From Ruminiclostridium sp. (GTDB lineage Bacteria; Bacillota; Clostridia; Oscillospirales; Ruminococcaceae), in contig JAIKZF010000079.1 of the NCBI GenBank assembly GCA_024682455.1, forward strand, positions 1-34,029: a stretch of 34,029 nucleotides of DNA. Direction: 5' to 3'. The notes under the pieces were generated by a model. It worked only from the letters and a program-made list of their open reading frames with translations, searched no databases and was not told the origin of the DNA. A program made the position numbers and the translations under genes. Below, one piece after another: positions 7,758 through 15,696 of the stretch; the stretch's first letter is position 1; each line of letters starts with the position of its first letter.

Positions 7758-8291
7758 ATGCAGCTTACGGAAAAGACTATAAACAGCGAGCTGAAATTTC
7801 AAGGCACGGTGATCGACGTGTACAGCGACACGGCGCTGCTCGAAAACGGAAAAACGGCACGCCGCGACGTGGTGAGGCACTCGGGAGGTGTCTGCGTTGT
7901 GGCGCTGACCGAAAACAATGAAGTTTACATGGTAAAGCAGTTCAGATACCCGCATCAGAAGGTGACCACCGAGATACCCGCGGGCAAGCTCGAATGGGGC
8001 GAGAGCCACCTCGAATGCGGCAAGCGGGAGCTTCACGAGGAGACCGGCAACACCGCCGACGAGTTCATCTATCTCGGCTGTCTGCTGCCGACGCCGGCCT
8101 ATGACAGCGAGGTCATACATATGTATCTCGCCAAGGGTCTGCATGAGGATAAGCAGAAGCTCGACGAGGATGAGTTCCTTGAAGCGTTCACGGTGCCGTT
8201 CGATATAGCCGTTGAAATGGTGATGAGAGGCGAGCTGGAGGACGCCAAGACCCAGCTCGCGATATTAAAGGCTGCCAGGCTGCTGGGCTGA
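7758..8291 (+). CDS. Nudix hydrolase, ADP-ribose pyrophosphatase type
   Basis: The 177-residue cytosolic protein carries a complete Nudix box at 76-98: G76, E82, R90-E91-L92, E94-E95 and G97 are all in place (GKLEWGESHLECGKRELHEE begins it). The flanking sequence VVALTENNEVYMVKQFRYPH and TEIPAGKLE is typical of ADP-ribose pyrophosphatases, which split ADP-ribose into AMP and ribose 5-phosphate; the conserved proline region after the box (CLLPTPAYDSEVIHMYLAKGL) fits this subgroup. Substrate is inferred from family. AAAGGAAC precedes the ATG. The 3' end overlaps the convergent spoVG gene by 27 bases. Confidence 0.9.
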   Translation: MQLTEKTINSELKFQGTVIDVYSDTALLENGKTARRDVVRHSGGVCVVALTENNEVYMVKQFRYPHQKVTTEIPAGKLEWGESHLECGKRELHEETGNTADEFIYLGCLLPTPAYDSEVIHMYLAKGLHEDKQKLDEDEFLEAFTVPFDIAVEMVMRGELEDAKTQLAILKAARLLG

Positions 8292-8543
8292 CAGATAGCG
8301 CTCATAAGCCGAGATCACGGCGGATTCTATCTCGCTGCGGGCTTCGGGGCTTATAGGGTGAATGATATCGCGAAAGACTCCCGACTCGTCGCGGCGGCTG
8401 GGCATTGCGACGAATACTCTCTCGTCGCCCTGCACAATCTTGATGTCGTGTACGGCAACGGCGTTGTCAACGGTCATCGAGACCACGGCTTTAAGTCTGC
8501 CGTCAGGCATTACTTTTCTTATCCGAATATCGCTTATGTTCAT
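8265..8543 (-). CDS. spoVG: SpoVG, RNA-binding regulator
   Basis: The 92-residue protein matches SpoVG along its length: ISDIRIRKVMPDGRLKAVVS at 3-22, then AVHDIKIVQGDERVFVAMPSR and FRDIIHPISPEAR. Bacillus SpoVG is about 97 residues. The family binds nucleic acid and influences sporulation septum formation and virulence or metabolism in different Firmicutes. GGAAGGAAGG lies just upstream of the ATG. Unlike in Bacillus, it is not beside purR/yabJ; here it is tail-to-tail with a Nudix gene and overlaps it by 27 bases. I could not identify a clear sigma-H or sigma-A promoter in 8544-8700. Confidence 0.96.
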   Translation of the reverse strand: MNISDIRIRKVMPDGRLKAVVSMTVDNAVAVHDIKIVQGDERVFVAMPSRRDESGVFRDIIHPISPEARSEIESAVISAYERYLSAQQPGSL

Positions 8544-8709
8544 AATGATACCTTCCTTCCGGTCTTGTCAATCATATTTTATCCGGTATCCGGTAAAATA
8601 TACGGAATAAGAAAAGCTGTTCTGTGAATAATCATTACATAAATAATACAAAAGGAGTAGTTCGTAACGGATCTGCAAGGCGAAGCGGTCAAAGTTTTTT
8701 GAAAGGGGT

Positions 8710-8745
8710 TTGGGGAAAACTTTTTTTCAAAAAAGTTTTCCCCAA
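8710..8745. repeat. Near-perfect 17-bp AT-rich hairpin
   Basis: TTGGGGAAAACTTTTTT (8710-8726) is followed by two bases and its complement (8729-8745). It lies between the divergent spoVG and murC genes, so it does not terminate either gene. It is probably a dispersed repeat or a small palindromic element; related GGAAAACTT sequence occurs in the stem-loops at 19431-19539. Confidence 0.6.
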
Positions 8746-8799
8746 GACTCGAGCGAAGCGACCGCTCAAGCGCAAGCGACATCTCAAGCGAAACGACAG
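8746..8799. repeat. Three imperfect tandem 18-mers before murC
   Basis: GACTCGAGCGAAGCGACC, GCTCAAGCGCAAGCGACA and TCTCAAGCGAAACGACAG follow one another and share the core CTCRAGCGNAARCGAC. The array ends only two bases before the murC start codon. A one-copy relative, ACTCGAGCGTAAGCGG, is at 127-142. Confidence 0.6.
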
Positions 8800-8801
8800 A
8801 A

Positions 8802-10181
8802 ATGGACAATTTTCTCAAAGGCAAGAAACACATTCACTTCATAGGCATAGGCGGCAGTGGAATGTACCCGCTGGCGCAGATACTGCACAAACAGGGCTAC
8901 TACCTGACGGGCTCGGATAACAACGAGACCGAGACCCTGAAAGCCGTCAGGAGCATGAGCATACCCGTATATATGGGACAGCGCGCGGAGAATATCGAGG
9001 GCGCGGATCTCATCGTCCACACCGCCGCTATCATGGCGGATAACCCGGAGCTCATCGCGGCAAAGGCGAGCGGAGTCCCGGTGATCGAGCGCTCGGTGCT
9101 TCTGGGGCTGATAACGAGTATGTATGACAACGCGGTCTGCGTCTGCGGCACTCACGGCAAGACCACCACGACCTCGATGCTGACGCACATCTTCCTCGCC
9201 GACGGCAACGACCTCTCGGCTGTGATAGGCGGAAAGCTCAAAGCGATAGGCGGCAGCGGCCTGTGCGGCACGAGCGATACCATGGTCTGCGAGGCCTGCG
9301 AGTTTGTTGATACCTTCTTAAAGCTCTATCCCGACACGGCTGTGGTGCTGAATATCGACTGCGACCACCTCGACTATTTCAAGACAATGGAGAATATGAA
9401 GCGCTCCTTTACGAAGTTCTGCTCCATGACTACAAATCTGATAGTCTATAACGGCGGCGACGCGAATACCGTCGAGGCCGTGAGCGCGGCGGAGACGAGC
9501 GCGAAGCTCGTGACCTTCGGCTGGGACAGCGGCAACGACTGGTATCCCGCGAATATAGAGAAGTTCGACGACTTTGACACGGAGTTCGACGTTTACCGCG
9601 GCGACGAAAGACTGGGCAGAGTCACGATAAGAGTGCCCGGGCGGCACAATGTGCTGAACGCCGTGGCAGCGATCGCGGCTGCGGTGGAGAACGGCTGCCG
9701 GTTCGATTCGGCAGTGAAGGGGCTCGGTGAGTTCCGGGGAGCCGTGCGGCGCTTCGAGAAGCTTGCCGTGGTGAACGGGATCACGTTCGTCGACGATTAC
9801 GCCCACCACCCGACAGAGGTGAAGTCCCTGCTCGAAACGGCGAAGGGTATGAGCTTCGGGCGAGTGTGGGCTGTGCACCAGCCGTTCACGTACTCGCGCA
9901 CGGCGACCCTGCTGAACGAGTTCGCCGAGGCTCTGAGCATAGCCGACAGGGTAGTGCTGACCGAGATAATGGGCAGCCGCGAAAAGAACACTTATAATAT
10001 ATATTCCAAAGATCTTGCCGCGAAGATAAACGGAGCCGTGTGGTTCCCGACCTTTGAGGAGGTCGCGGACTATGTGGTGAAGAACGCGGAGAGCGGAGAC
10101 CTTGTCATCACTCTCGGCTGCGGAGATGTGTACAAGGTCGGATATCTGATGATAGATAAGCTCGGCGGACAGCGTCTGTGA
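8802..10181 (+). CDS. murC: UDP-N-acetylmuramate-L-alanine ligase
   Basis: Cytosolic Mur ligase that adds L-alanine to UDP-MurNAc, the first stem-peptide step. The 459-residue protein has the N-terminal Rossmann fold with HFIGIGGSGMYPLA (13-26), the ATP-binding GTHGKTTTTSM near 115-125, the central-domain EACEFVDTFL stretch, and the C-terminal VDDYAHHPTEV motif. All expected motifs are intact and length is normal. The start codon at 8802 has no visible Shine-Dalgarno sequence: it sits directly behind a repeat array, while an unused AAAAGGAG lies at 8650-8657. A neighbouring penicillin-binding protein and pseudo-ligase in this window also belong to wall synthesis but are not co-transcribed with it. 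Confidence 0.97.
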   Translation: MDNFLKGKKHIHFIGIGGSGMYPLAQILHKQGYYLTGSDNNETETLKAVRSMSIPVYMGQRAENIEGADLIVHTAAIMADNPELIAAKASGVPVIERSVLLGLITSMYDNAVCVCGTHGKTTTTSMLTHIFLADGNDLSAVIGGKLKAIGGSGLCGTSDTMVCEACEFVDTFLKLYPDTAVVLNIDCDHLDYFKTMENMKRSFTKFCSMTTNLIVYNGGDANTVEAVSAAETSAKLVTFGWDSGNDWYPANIEKFDDFDTEFDVYRGDERLGRVTIRVPGRHNVLNAVAAIAAAVENGCRFDSAVKGLGEFRGAVRRFEKLAVVNGITFVDDYAHHPTEVKSLLETAKGMSFGRVWAVHQPFTYSRTATLLNEFAEALSIADRVVLTEIMGSREKNTYNIYSKDLAAKINGAVWFPTFEEVADYVVKNAESGDLVITLGCGDVYKVGYLMIDKLGGQRL

Positions 10182-10203
10182 CGCCGAAGAAAGGAACGTT
10201 AAA

Positions 10204-10704
10204 ATGGCTGATATAAGAAAGATAACATTCGAGAAGCTCCCGGAAAACTCGGAGGAACTGCGCGGAATGCCGCAGTTCGACCAGCACGACCAGTTCTCTA
10301 TGGCGGCGCTGCTTCCCGCGGTGCTTTGCCGCTATGATGACAGCCCGCAGGACACGATAGATATGCTCAACGTTTTGCGCGGTTCGAGGAATATGTCTCC
10401 CTACGATCTACAGTTCCTTCGTGACAGAATGACGGGCAAGGCATATATCGCGCGCTCGTATTTTGAAGGCGCGGTGCCGGAGAACAATTACAAGCCGTCC
10501 GTTCCGTACACGGTGACGGTCTCGGACAATCTGTACTCATACACGGATTCGCTGGAGGGCTACGTGAAGCTTGACATACGCTCCTCTGGCGCGGACAGCC
10601 CGCGTCAGGTGCAGCTCAGGCAGAAGGGCGGGCTCTGGTTCCTGTGGGAGAACTTCCTCATGGCGGACATAAAGGCACCCGAGGGCACAGGAGAATGGCA
10701 GTAA
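10204..10704 (+). CDS. Conserved hypothetical protein
   Basis: A 166-residue soluble protein without signal peptide or membrane segment. The N-terminal part is helical (MPQFDQHDQFSMAALLPAVL; DTIDMLNVLRGS; SPYDLQFLRDRMTGK), the C-terminal part beta-rich with Tyr and Trp (PYTVTVSDNLYSY; GYVKLDIRSSGADSPRQVQL; GGLWFLWENFLMADI). I recall very similar sequences in many gut clostridia, probably a DUF6935-type family, but I know no function. It follows murC by 22 bases with AAAGGAAC upstream and precedes holA by 4 bases, so it is likely within the same transcript. Confidence 0.78.
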   Translation: MADIRKITFEKLPENSEELRGMPQFDQHDQFSMAALLPAVLCRYDDSPQDTIDMLNVLRGSRNMSPYDLQFLRDRMTGKAYIARSYFEGAVPENNYKPSVPYTVTVSDNLYSYTDSLEGYVKLDIRSSGADSPRQVQLRQKGGLWFLWENFLMADIKAPEGTGEWQ

Positions 10705-10708
10705 GCGA

Positions 10709-11764
10709 ATGAAGATAAAAGAGGACAGGCTCGCCGCCGACATCAAGGCGGGAAAGCTGGCAAATCTGTATTTCATATACGGCAAGGAGCCGATGCTCAT
10801 ATCTATGTACGCCGAGCGTATCGTCGAAAAGTCCGTCGGCGCTGACGCGGACGACTTCAATCTCCAGAGAATGAACGAGGCTCCCGCGCCCGATATCCTC
10901 GCGGATTACGTCGAGGCTCTGCCTGTGTTCGCCGACAGAAAGACGGTGCTCGTAAAGGACTTCGACCCCGAAAAGTCCGACAATGATACCGCTAAGCGGT
11001 ATCTTGAGATAGTGTCCGACGTGCCCGATACAACGATCCTCGTTTTTTACAGTCCCGCTCTCGATATAGAGGAAAAGGGAATGAAGGCGAAGACGAAGAA
11101 GTTCGTCGAGGCTGTGGACGCTCACGGGATACGCTGCGTGATAGAGCAGATGAAGCCTCCGAAGATCGCCGAGCTCTGCGTGAAGAAGGCGGCAAACGAG
11201 GGGATAGTGATATCACCGGACGACGCGCTGTTTCTTGTCGAGCGCACCGGAGGTCAGATGGCACCGGCGAGCGACGAGACCGCGAAGCTGATGAACTACG
11301 TGGGCAAGGGCGGCAGGATCACACGCGCCGAGATAGAGATGCTTGTGCCGAAGCAGCTCACAGCCGGCATATTCGAGCTCGCGGACGCCGTGAACAAGGG
11401 CAGGCGCGCCGAGGCTTTCCGTATAATCGACGAGCTGTTTCTGCAGCAGCTTGAGGCGGTCAGCATTATGGGAGCTCTCGCCTCCGCTTATCTCGATATG
11501 TACTGCGCGCGCCTCGCAAAAGCCGAGGGCGTGAATTCCCAGAGCGCCGCGCAGATGTTCGGGTTCTTCGGCGGCAAGGCGTGGGTATTCTCGAACAAGA
11601 TATATCCCGCGGCTGCGAACCTTGATATCGGCTATCTGCGGAGGTCCGTGGAGATACTCTCCGAGGCGGATATCAGGCTGAAATCCGGCGCTGCGAACGC
11701 TCAGACGGTCATCGAGGAGAGTGTGGTGCGGATATTCGGGTTAAAGGACGGTACCGCGCTGTGA
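10709..11764 (+). CDS. holA: DNA polymerase III subunit delta
   Basis: Clamp-loader subunit that opens the beta clamp at the replication fork. The 351-residue protein begins with the typical LYFIYGKEPMLISMYAERIV stretch (20-39), where HolA has YLFYGEE.., followed by PVFADRKTVLVKDFD and the region around KLMNYVGKGGRITRAEIEMLV (190-210) and FELADAVNKGRRAEAFRIID (219-238). Length matches the family. The stop overlaps the GTG start of the RNase M5 gene by 4 bases (GTGA), indicating translational coupling. Confidence 0.93.
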   Translation: MKIKEDRLAADIKAGKLANLYFIYGKEPMLISMYAERIVEKSVGADADDFNLQRMNEAPAPDILADYVEALPVFADRKTVLVKDFDPEKSDNDTAKRYLEIVSDVPDTTILVFYSPALDIEEKGMKAKTKKFVEAVDAHGIRCVIEQMKPPKIAELCVKKAANEGIVISPDDALFLVERTGGQMAPASDETAKLMNYVGKGGRITRAEIEMLVPKQLTAGIFELADAVNKGRRAEAFRIIDELFLQQLEAVSIMGALASAYLDMYCARLAKAEGVNSQSAAQMFGFFGGKAWVFSNKIYPAAANLDIGYLRRSVEILSEADIRLKSGAANAQTVIEESVVRIFGLKDGTAL

Positions 11765-12375
11765 GCGGTGCGGGTGAGAGGATAAAGCTCGCGATGCCGG
11801 TCATAGTCGAGGGCAAGTATGACAAGATAAAGCTCTCGAACATCATCGACGGGATAATCATAACGACCGGCGGCTTCGCGATATACCGGAACAGGCAGAA
11901 AATGGCGCTTATCCGCAGATACGCGAAAGAGACCGGCGTGATAATCCTGACGGACAGCGACGGCGCGGGCTTTCAGATAAGGAATATGCTTAAAAGCAGG
12001 CTCGGTGAGTCGGCTAAGATCATAAATGTATATATCCCGGACGTGTTCGGCAAGGAGCGCCGCAAGGACAAGCCCTCGAAGGAGGGCAAGCTCGGTGTTG
12101 AGGGCATAGACCGCGAAACGCTTCTGAAAGCGTTCGCCGAAGCGGGCGTGACTCCGGGCGGCGGCTCGCGGGAGCCCTGGGCTGACAAGCAGAGGCTGGT
12201 GAGCGACGGGCTCTCGGGAGGCGAGAATAGCTCGGAGTTCAGACGTGAGTTGTGCGGACTGCTGGGTCTCCCGGAGCGTATCACCGCAAAGGGGCTCCTC
12301 GAAGCGCTGAACACCCTGTACGATGAGGAAGAATACATACAGGCAATCGAACGGATAAGGTGTAAAAATGACTGA
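11761..12375 (+). CDS. rnmV: Ribonuclease M5 (5S rRNA maturation)
   Basis: The 204-residue product has an N-terminal Toprim domain with VIVEGKYDKIKL (13-24, metal-binding Glu) and VIILTDSDGAGFQIR (the DxD pair at about 62-66), then KLGVEGIDRETLLKAF, corresponding to the GIGVEHAS motif of Bacillus RNase M5. The C-terminal part (LVSDGLSGG; ITAKGLLEALNTLYDEEEY) matches the DUF4093 domain of that enzyme. Both domains are present, so it should cut 5S rRNA precursor at both ends. It begins with GTG inside the holA stop and overlaps the next gene by 8 bases. In Bacillus rnmV lies next to ksgA rather than holA. Confidence 0.88.
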   Translation: MSGAGERIKLAMPVIVEGKYDKIKLSNIIDGIIITTGGFAIYRNRQKMALIRRYAKETGVIILTDSDGAGFQIRNMLKSRLGESAKIINVYIPDVFGKERRKDKPSKEGKLGVEGIDRETLLKAFAEAGVTPGGGSREPWADKQRLVSDGLSGGENSSEFRRELCGLLGLPERITAKGLLEALNTLYDEEEYIQAIERIRCKND

Positions 12376-13372
12376 GTCAAAGGAATGGGACTGGGCGGCG
12401 GCCGAGCAGGAAACATGGCTGCGGCCGTCCGAGGACAGCTATTACTACGCCGCGAAATGGCGGGGAGAGGGCAGGAAAAGGCTGCTCGACCTCGGCTGCG
12501 GGCTGGGGAGACATTCTATATTTTTCGACGCCCACGGGTTTAAGGTCACCGCTATCGACCTGTCGGAGTACGGCGTGAAGCACCTGCGCGAGTGGCAGAA
12601 GAAGAACGGCGCCAACTTCCGCGCGGTGGTCGGCGATATGACGTCGCTGCCGTTCGCGGACAACGCATTCGACTGCATATATTCGTATCATGTGCTCTCC
12701 CATACCGACACCGAGGGCATACACAGGGCGATGTCGGAGATACGGCGCGTACTGCGCCCCGGCGGGGAGATATATTTCGACCTCTGCTCAAAGAGCGGCT
12801 GGGTATACACCGAGTCGGATTTCCCGTGGATTGACAAGAACACCCGGCGCTTTGTCGGCGGAGTGGAGGACGGCATACCGCACTTCTTCGCGGACGAGGA
12901 GCTGATAAACGAGCTTATGCGGGGCTTCCGCGTCAACAGGCTCTCGCATATACACACGATGAAGACCGCGCTGTACAACGGGGCGGGAGTGCATTGGTTC
13001 ATCGAGGCTGACGCGGAGAAGGAAGCCGCGGAGCCGGACTTTTCGGGGATAATCGGAAAGACCGTCAGCGGCAGGATAGACCGTCCTCTCGGAAGCACTC
13101 ACCCGCGTGTCCCGGGAATGGTGTACACCGTGAATTACGGCTATGTTGAAGGCGTGTTCGCGGGAGACGGCGCGGAGCAGGATATCTACCTGCTTGGAGC
13201 CGACGAGCCCCGTGAGACCTTCACGGGAAAGGTGATAGCCGTATGGCACAGATATAACGACGTTGAGGATAAATGGATAGTCTCCGCGGACGGCAGGGAC
13301 CATTCAGATGAGGAAATAGCTGAAAAAGTTGAGTTTCAGGAAAAATACTTTGACGGGGAGCTGTTCAGATGA
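12368..13372 (+). CDS. SAM-dependent methyltransferase fused to a pyrophosphatase-like domain
   Basis: The 334-residue protein has two parts. Residues 1 to about 215 form a class I methyltransferase: LLDLGCGLGRH near 39-49 (SAM-binding motif I), TAIDLSEYGVKHL, VVGDMTSLPFADNAFDCIYS and RVLRPGGEIYFDLCS. Residues about 229-334 match a small clostridial family usually annotated as inorganic pyrophosphatase: IGKTVSGRIDRPLGSTHPR, VNYGYVEGVFAGDGAEQD, VIAVWHRYNDVEDKWIV and EKVEFQEKYFDGE. In that domain DGxxxD and DxxDK acidic residues remain, while one position that is acidic in true pyrophosphatases is alanine. The reading frame is continuous with no stop or slippery run between the parts. The methylated substrate is unknown. 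It overlaps the asparaginase gene by ATGA. Confidence 0.85.
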   Translation: MTESKEWDWAAAEQETWLRPSEDSYYYAAKWRGEGRKRLLDLGCGLGRHSIFFDAHGFKVTAIDLSEYGVKHLREWQKKNGANFRAVVGDMTSLPFADNAFDCIYSYHVLSHTDTEGIHRAMSEIRRVLRPGGEIYFDLCSKSGWVYTESDFPWIDKNTRRFVGGVEDGIPHFFADEELINELMRGFRVNRLSHIHTMKTALYNGAGVHWFIEADAEKEAAEPDFSGIIGKTVSGRIDRPLGSTHPRVPGMVYTVNYGYVEGVFAGDGAEQDIYLLGADEPRETFTGKVIAVWHRYNDVEDKWIVSADGRDHSDEEIAEKVEFQEKYFDGELFR

Positions 13373-14217
13373 AAAAGATACTTATGATAACAACGGGCGG
13401 TACGATAGCCGGTATGAACTCGGGCTACGGGCTCGCTCCGGCTCTGCTCGGAGACAGTCTGAAGCCTGATATCGAGGGAATAGATACGACTATCCTCGAT
13501 CTGTATTCCATAGACAGCACAGATGTTATGCCCATTCACTGGCGCAAGCTGTACAATTCTCTGAATGAGAATCTGCCGCTGTATGACGGCATCGTGATAC
13601 TGCACGGCACGGATACTATGGCGTATACGGGAGCGGTGCTGGCATTCACGCTGGAGATTGATAAGCCCGTCATACTGACAGGCTCGATGCTGCCGCCGGA
13701 CGCTCCGGACAGCGACGCTCAGCCGAACATAGAGTTCGCGGTGCGCACAGCCGCTTCCGGCGAGTATACAGGCGTGTATCTCGCGTTTGCCGGACGTATC
13801 ATCGGAGGCGCCGATATCGTCAAGGTCAGCAGTATGGAAAAGGACGCGTTCCGCAGCTACGCGGGCTTCGAGCCAAAAAAGAAGTGCGCCTTCCCGAAGC
13901 GCAACGGGCGTTTTCCCGCTGTGGTGCGCCTCACGCCGTTCACATACGGGCTCGATATCTCCGCGCTTGCGGAGGACAGAGCCGGCATAGTCATAGAGAC
14001 CTACGGAGCCGGCGGCATACCGGACAACGAGATAACGCTCGTAGTCTCCGAGCTCGCGAAAATAATGCCGATAGTGATAACTTCCCCCTGCCTCGGAGGC
14101 ACCGATCTCGGAAAATACGAGGTCGGCAGACGCGCCCTCGACGCCGGAGCCACCGACGGCGATAAGCGTTCCACCGTGTGCGCCGCCGTCGAAATGTGGC
14201 TGAAAATGAACCAGTAA
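13369..14217 (+). CDS. L-asparaginase, type I-like
   Basis: Hydrolyses L-asparagine to aspartate and ammonia. The 282-residue protein starts MKKILMITTGGTIAG with the catalytic threonine of TGGTIAG at 12, and has the second signature ILHGTDTMAYTGAVLAF at about 78-94 with the catalytic Thr-Asp pair. There is no signal peptide, so it is cytosolic. It is shorter than the 320-340 residues usual for the family, mostly by trimming in the C-terminal domain; the end (GTDLGKYEVGRRALDAGATD) still aligns with normal family ends. The ATG overlaps the previous stop. This closes the coupled chain holA-rnmV-methyltransferase-asparaginase. Confidence 0.88.
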   Translation: MKKILMITTGGTIAGMNSGYGLAPALLGDSLKPDIEGIDTTILDLYSIDSTDVMPIHWRKLYNSLNENLPLYDGIVILHGTDTMAYTGAVLAFTLEIDKPVILTGSMLPPDAPDSDAQPNIEFAVRTAASGEYTGVYLAFAGRIIGGADIVKVSSMEKDAFRSYAGFEPKKKCAFPKRNGRFPAVVRLTPFTYGLDISALAEDRAGIVIETYGAGGIPDNEITLVVSELAKIMPIVITSPCLGGTDLGKYEVGRRALDAGATDGDKRSTVCAAVEMWLKMNQ

Positions 14218-14280
14218 CGGCAGAGATCCTTTTTATTAAATAAATAAGACAATAATACAAAAGAAAGAAGAAAGAAGACA

Positions 14281-15675
14281 ATGTCCGACATCAAACTCAG
14301 CAACAAAAGTAACCTGCTTGAACGTGACCCGTATATGTACGAGCTCCAGGACGTCGAAAAGCCCGAGCTTTTCCGCGAGCTGTTCCCGTATACCGAGGTG
14401 CCGAAGATAGCCTATAACTATCGCCGCGTGCCTATGAGTATGCCCGAGAATATCTACATAACGGATACATCGTTCCGCGACGGTCAGCAGTCCAGAGCGC
14501 CGTACAGCACCGAGCAGATGGTGCATATCTACAAGCTGCTCCATAAGCTCGGAGGCCCCAACGGCATAATCAGACAGACGGAATTTTTCGTCTATTCCGA
14601 AAAGGACAGAAAAGCCCTCGAACAGTGCATGGAGCTCGGCTACGATTTCCCCGAGATAACGACATGGATACGCGCCACAAAGTCCGACTTTGCGCTTGTC
14701 CGTGATATCGGGATAAAGGAAACGGGTATACTCGTCAGCTGCTCGGACTATCATATATTCAATAAAATGGGGCTTACCCGCAAGCAGGCTCTCGACAAGT
14801 ACATAGGCATAGTCTCCGACGCTATCGAAGCGGGGCTCAGACCGCGCTGCCACTTCGAGGATATCACAAGAGCCGATTTCTACGGCTTTGTGGTGCCGTT
14901 CGCTGCCGAGCTTATGAAGCTGTCCCATGAGAGCGGGATCCCGATAAAGATAAGAGCCTGCGATACCATGGGCTATGGCGTGCCTTATCCCGGCGTAGCT
15001 CTGCCGAGGAGCGTTTCGGGAATAATCTACGGCTTGCAGCACTACGCCGATGTGCCGTGTGAGATGCTCGAATGGCACGGACACAACGACTTTTACAAGG
15101 GCGTGGTAAACGCCTCGACGGCGTGGCTGTACGGAGCGCAGGCGGTCAACTGCTCGCTGCTGGGCATTGGCGAGCGCACCGGAAATGTGCCGCTTGAAGC
15201 GATGGTATTCGAGTACGCGCAGCTCCGCGGCGACTTCGGAGGCATGGAGCCCCGCGTCATCACCGAGATAGCGGACTATATAGTGAAGGAAACGAACTAC
15301 GATCTCCCGCCGATGACTCCGTTTGTAGGCAGGAGCTTCAACCTTACCCGCGCCGGCATTCACGCCGACGGACTGCTTAAGGATCCCGAGATATACAACA
15401 TATTCGATACCGAAAAGATACTTGACAGACCTCCGCTTGTGGCTGTGAGCAACGTGTCGGGGCTCGCGGGCATAGCGTGCTGGATAAACAACTACTTCCG
15501 TCTGCCTCCCGAAAAGGCGGTCAGCAAGAAGGAGCCCTTCATCGCGAAGATAAAGGAATGGATAGATTCCGAGTACGACGCGGGAAGAATAACCGTCATC
15601 AGCGACGATGAGATGAAGGAGCAGATAAAGCTGAACGGCGGGGATTTCCTGAAAAGCATGGGTATAAATATTTAG
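14281..15675 (+). CDS. Re-citrate synthase-like DRE-TIM metallolyase
   Basis: The 464-residue protein belongs to the isopropylmalate/homocitrate synthase superfamily: YITDTSFRDGQQSRAPYS with the DRE-TIM Arg near 67, the HxH metal site in LEWHGHNDFYKG (His at about 266 and 268) and LLGIGERTGNVPLEAMV. It lacks the LeuA C-terminal regulatory domain. Its N-terminal extension (ELFRELFPYTEVPKIAYNYR) and overall sequence match, as I recall, the group that includes the Re-face citrate synthase of Clostridium kluyveri, which makes citrate from oxaloacetate and acetyl-CoA. A homocitrate or isopropylmalate synthase cannot be excluded by eye. It has a purine-rich ribosome binding region and is 21 bases ahead of an HD-GYP gene. 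A second, unrelated citrate synthase is encoded at 23042-24436. Confidence 0.8.
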   Translation: MSDIKLSNKSNLLERDPYMYELQDVEKPELFRELFPYTEVPKIAYNYRRVPMSMPENIYITDTSFRDGQQSRAPYSTEQMVHIYKLLHKLGGPNGIIRQTEFFVYSEKDRKALEQCMELGYDFPEITTWIRATKSDFALVRDIGIKETGILVSCSDYHIFNKMGLTRKQALDKYIGIVSDAIEAGLRPRCHFEDITRADFYGFVVPFAAELMKLSHESGIPIKIRACDTMGYGVPYPGVALPRSVSGIIYGLQHYADVPCEMLEWHGHNDFYKGVVNASTAWLYGAQAVNCSLLGIGERTGNVPLEAMVFEYAQLRGDFGGMEPRVITEIADYIVKETNYDLPPMTPFVGRSFNLTRAGIHADGLLKDPEIYNIFDTEKILDRPPLVAVSNVSGLAGIACWINNYFRLPPEKAVSKKEPFIAKIKEWIDSEYDAGRITVISDDEMKEQIKLNGGDFLKSMGINI

Positions 15676-15696
15676 GACCGAGGTTGAACAGGTATC

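Noticed and set aside
13369-14217. Asparaginase as a truncated pseudogene
   Set aside because: Though shorter than most relatives, both catalytic signatures and the usual C-terminal end are present and the frame is continuous.
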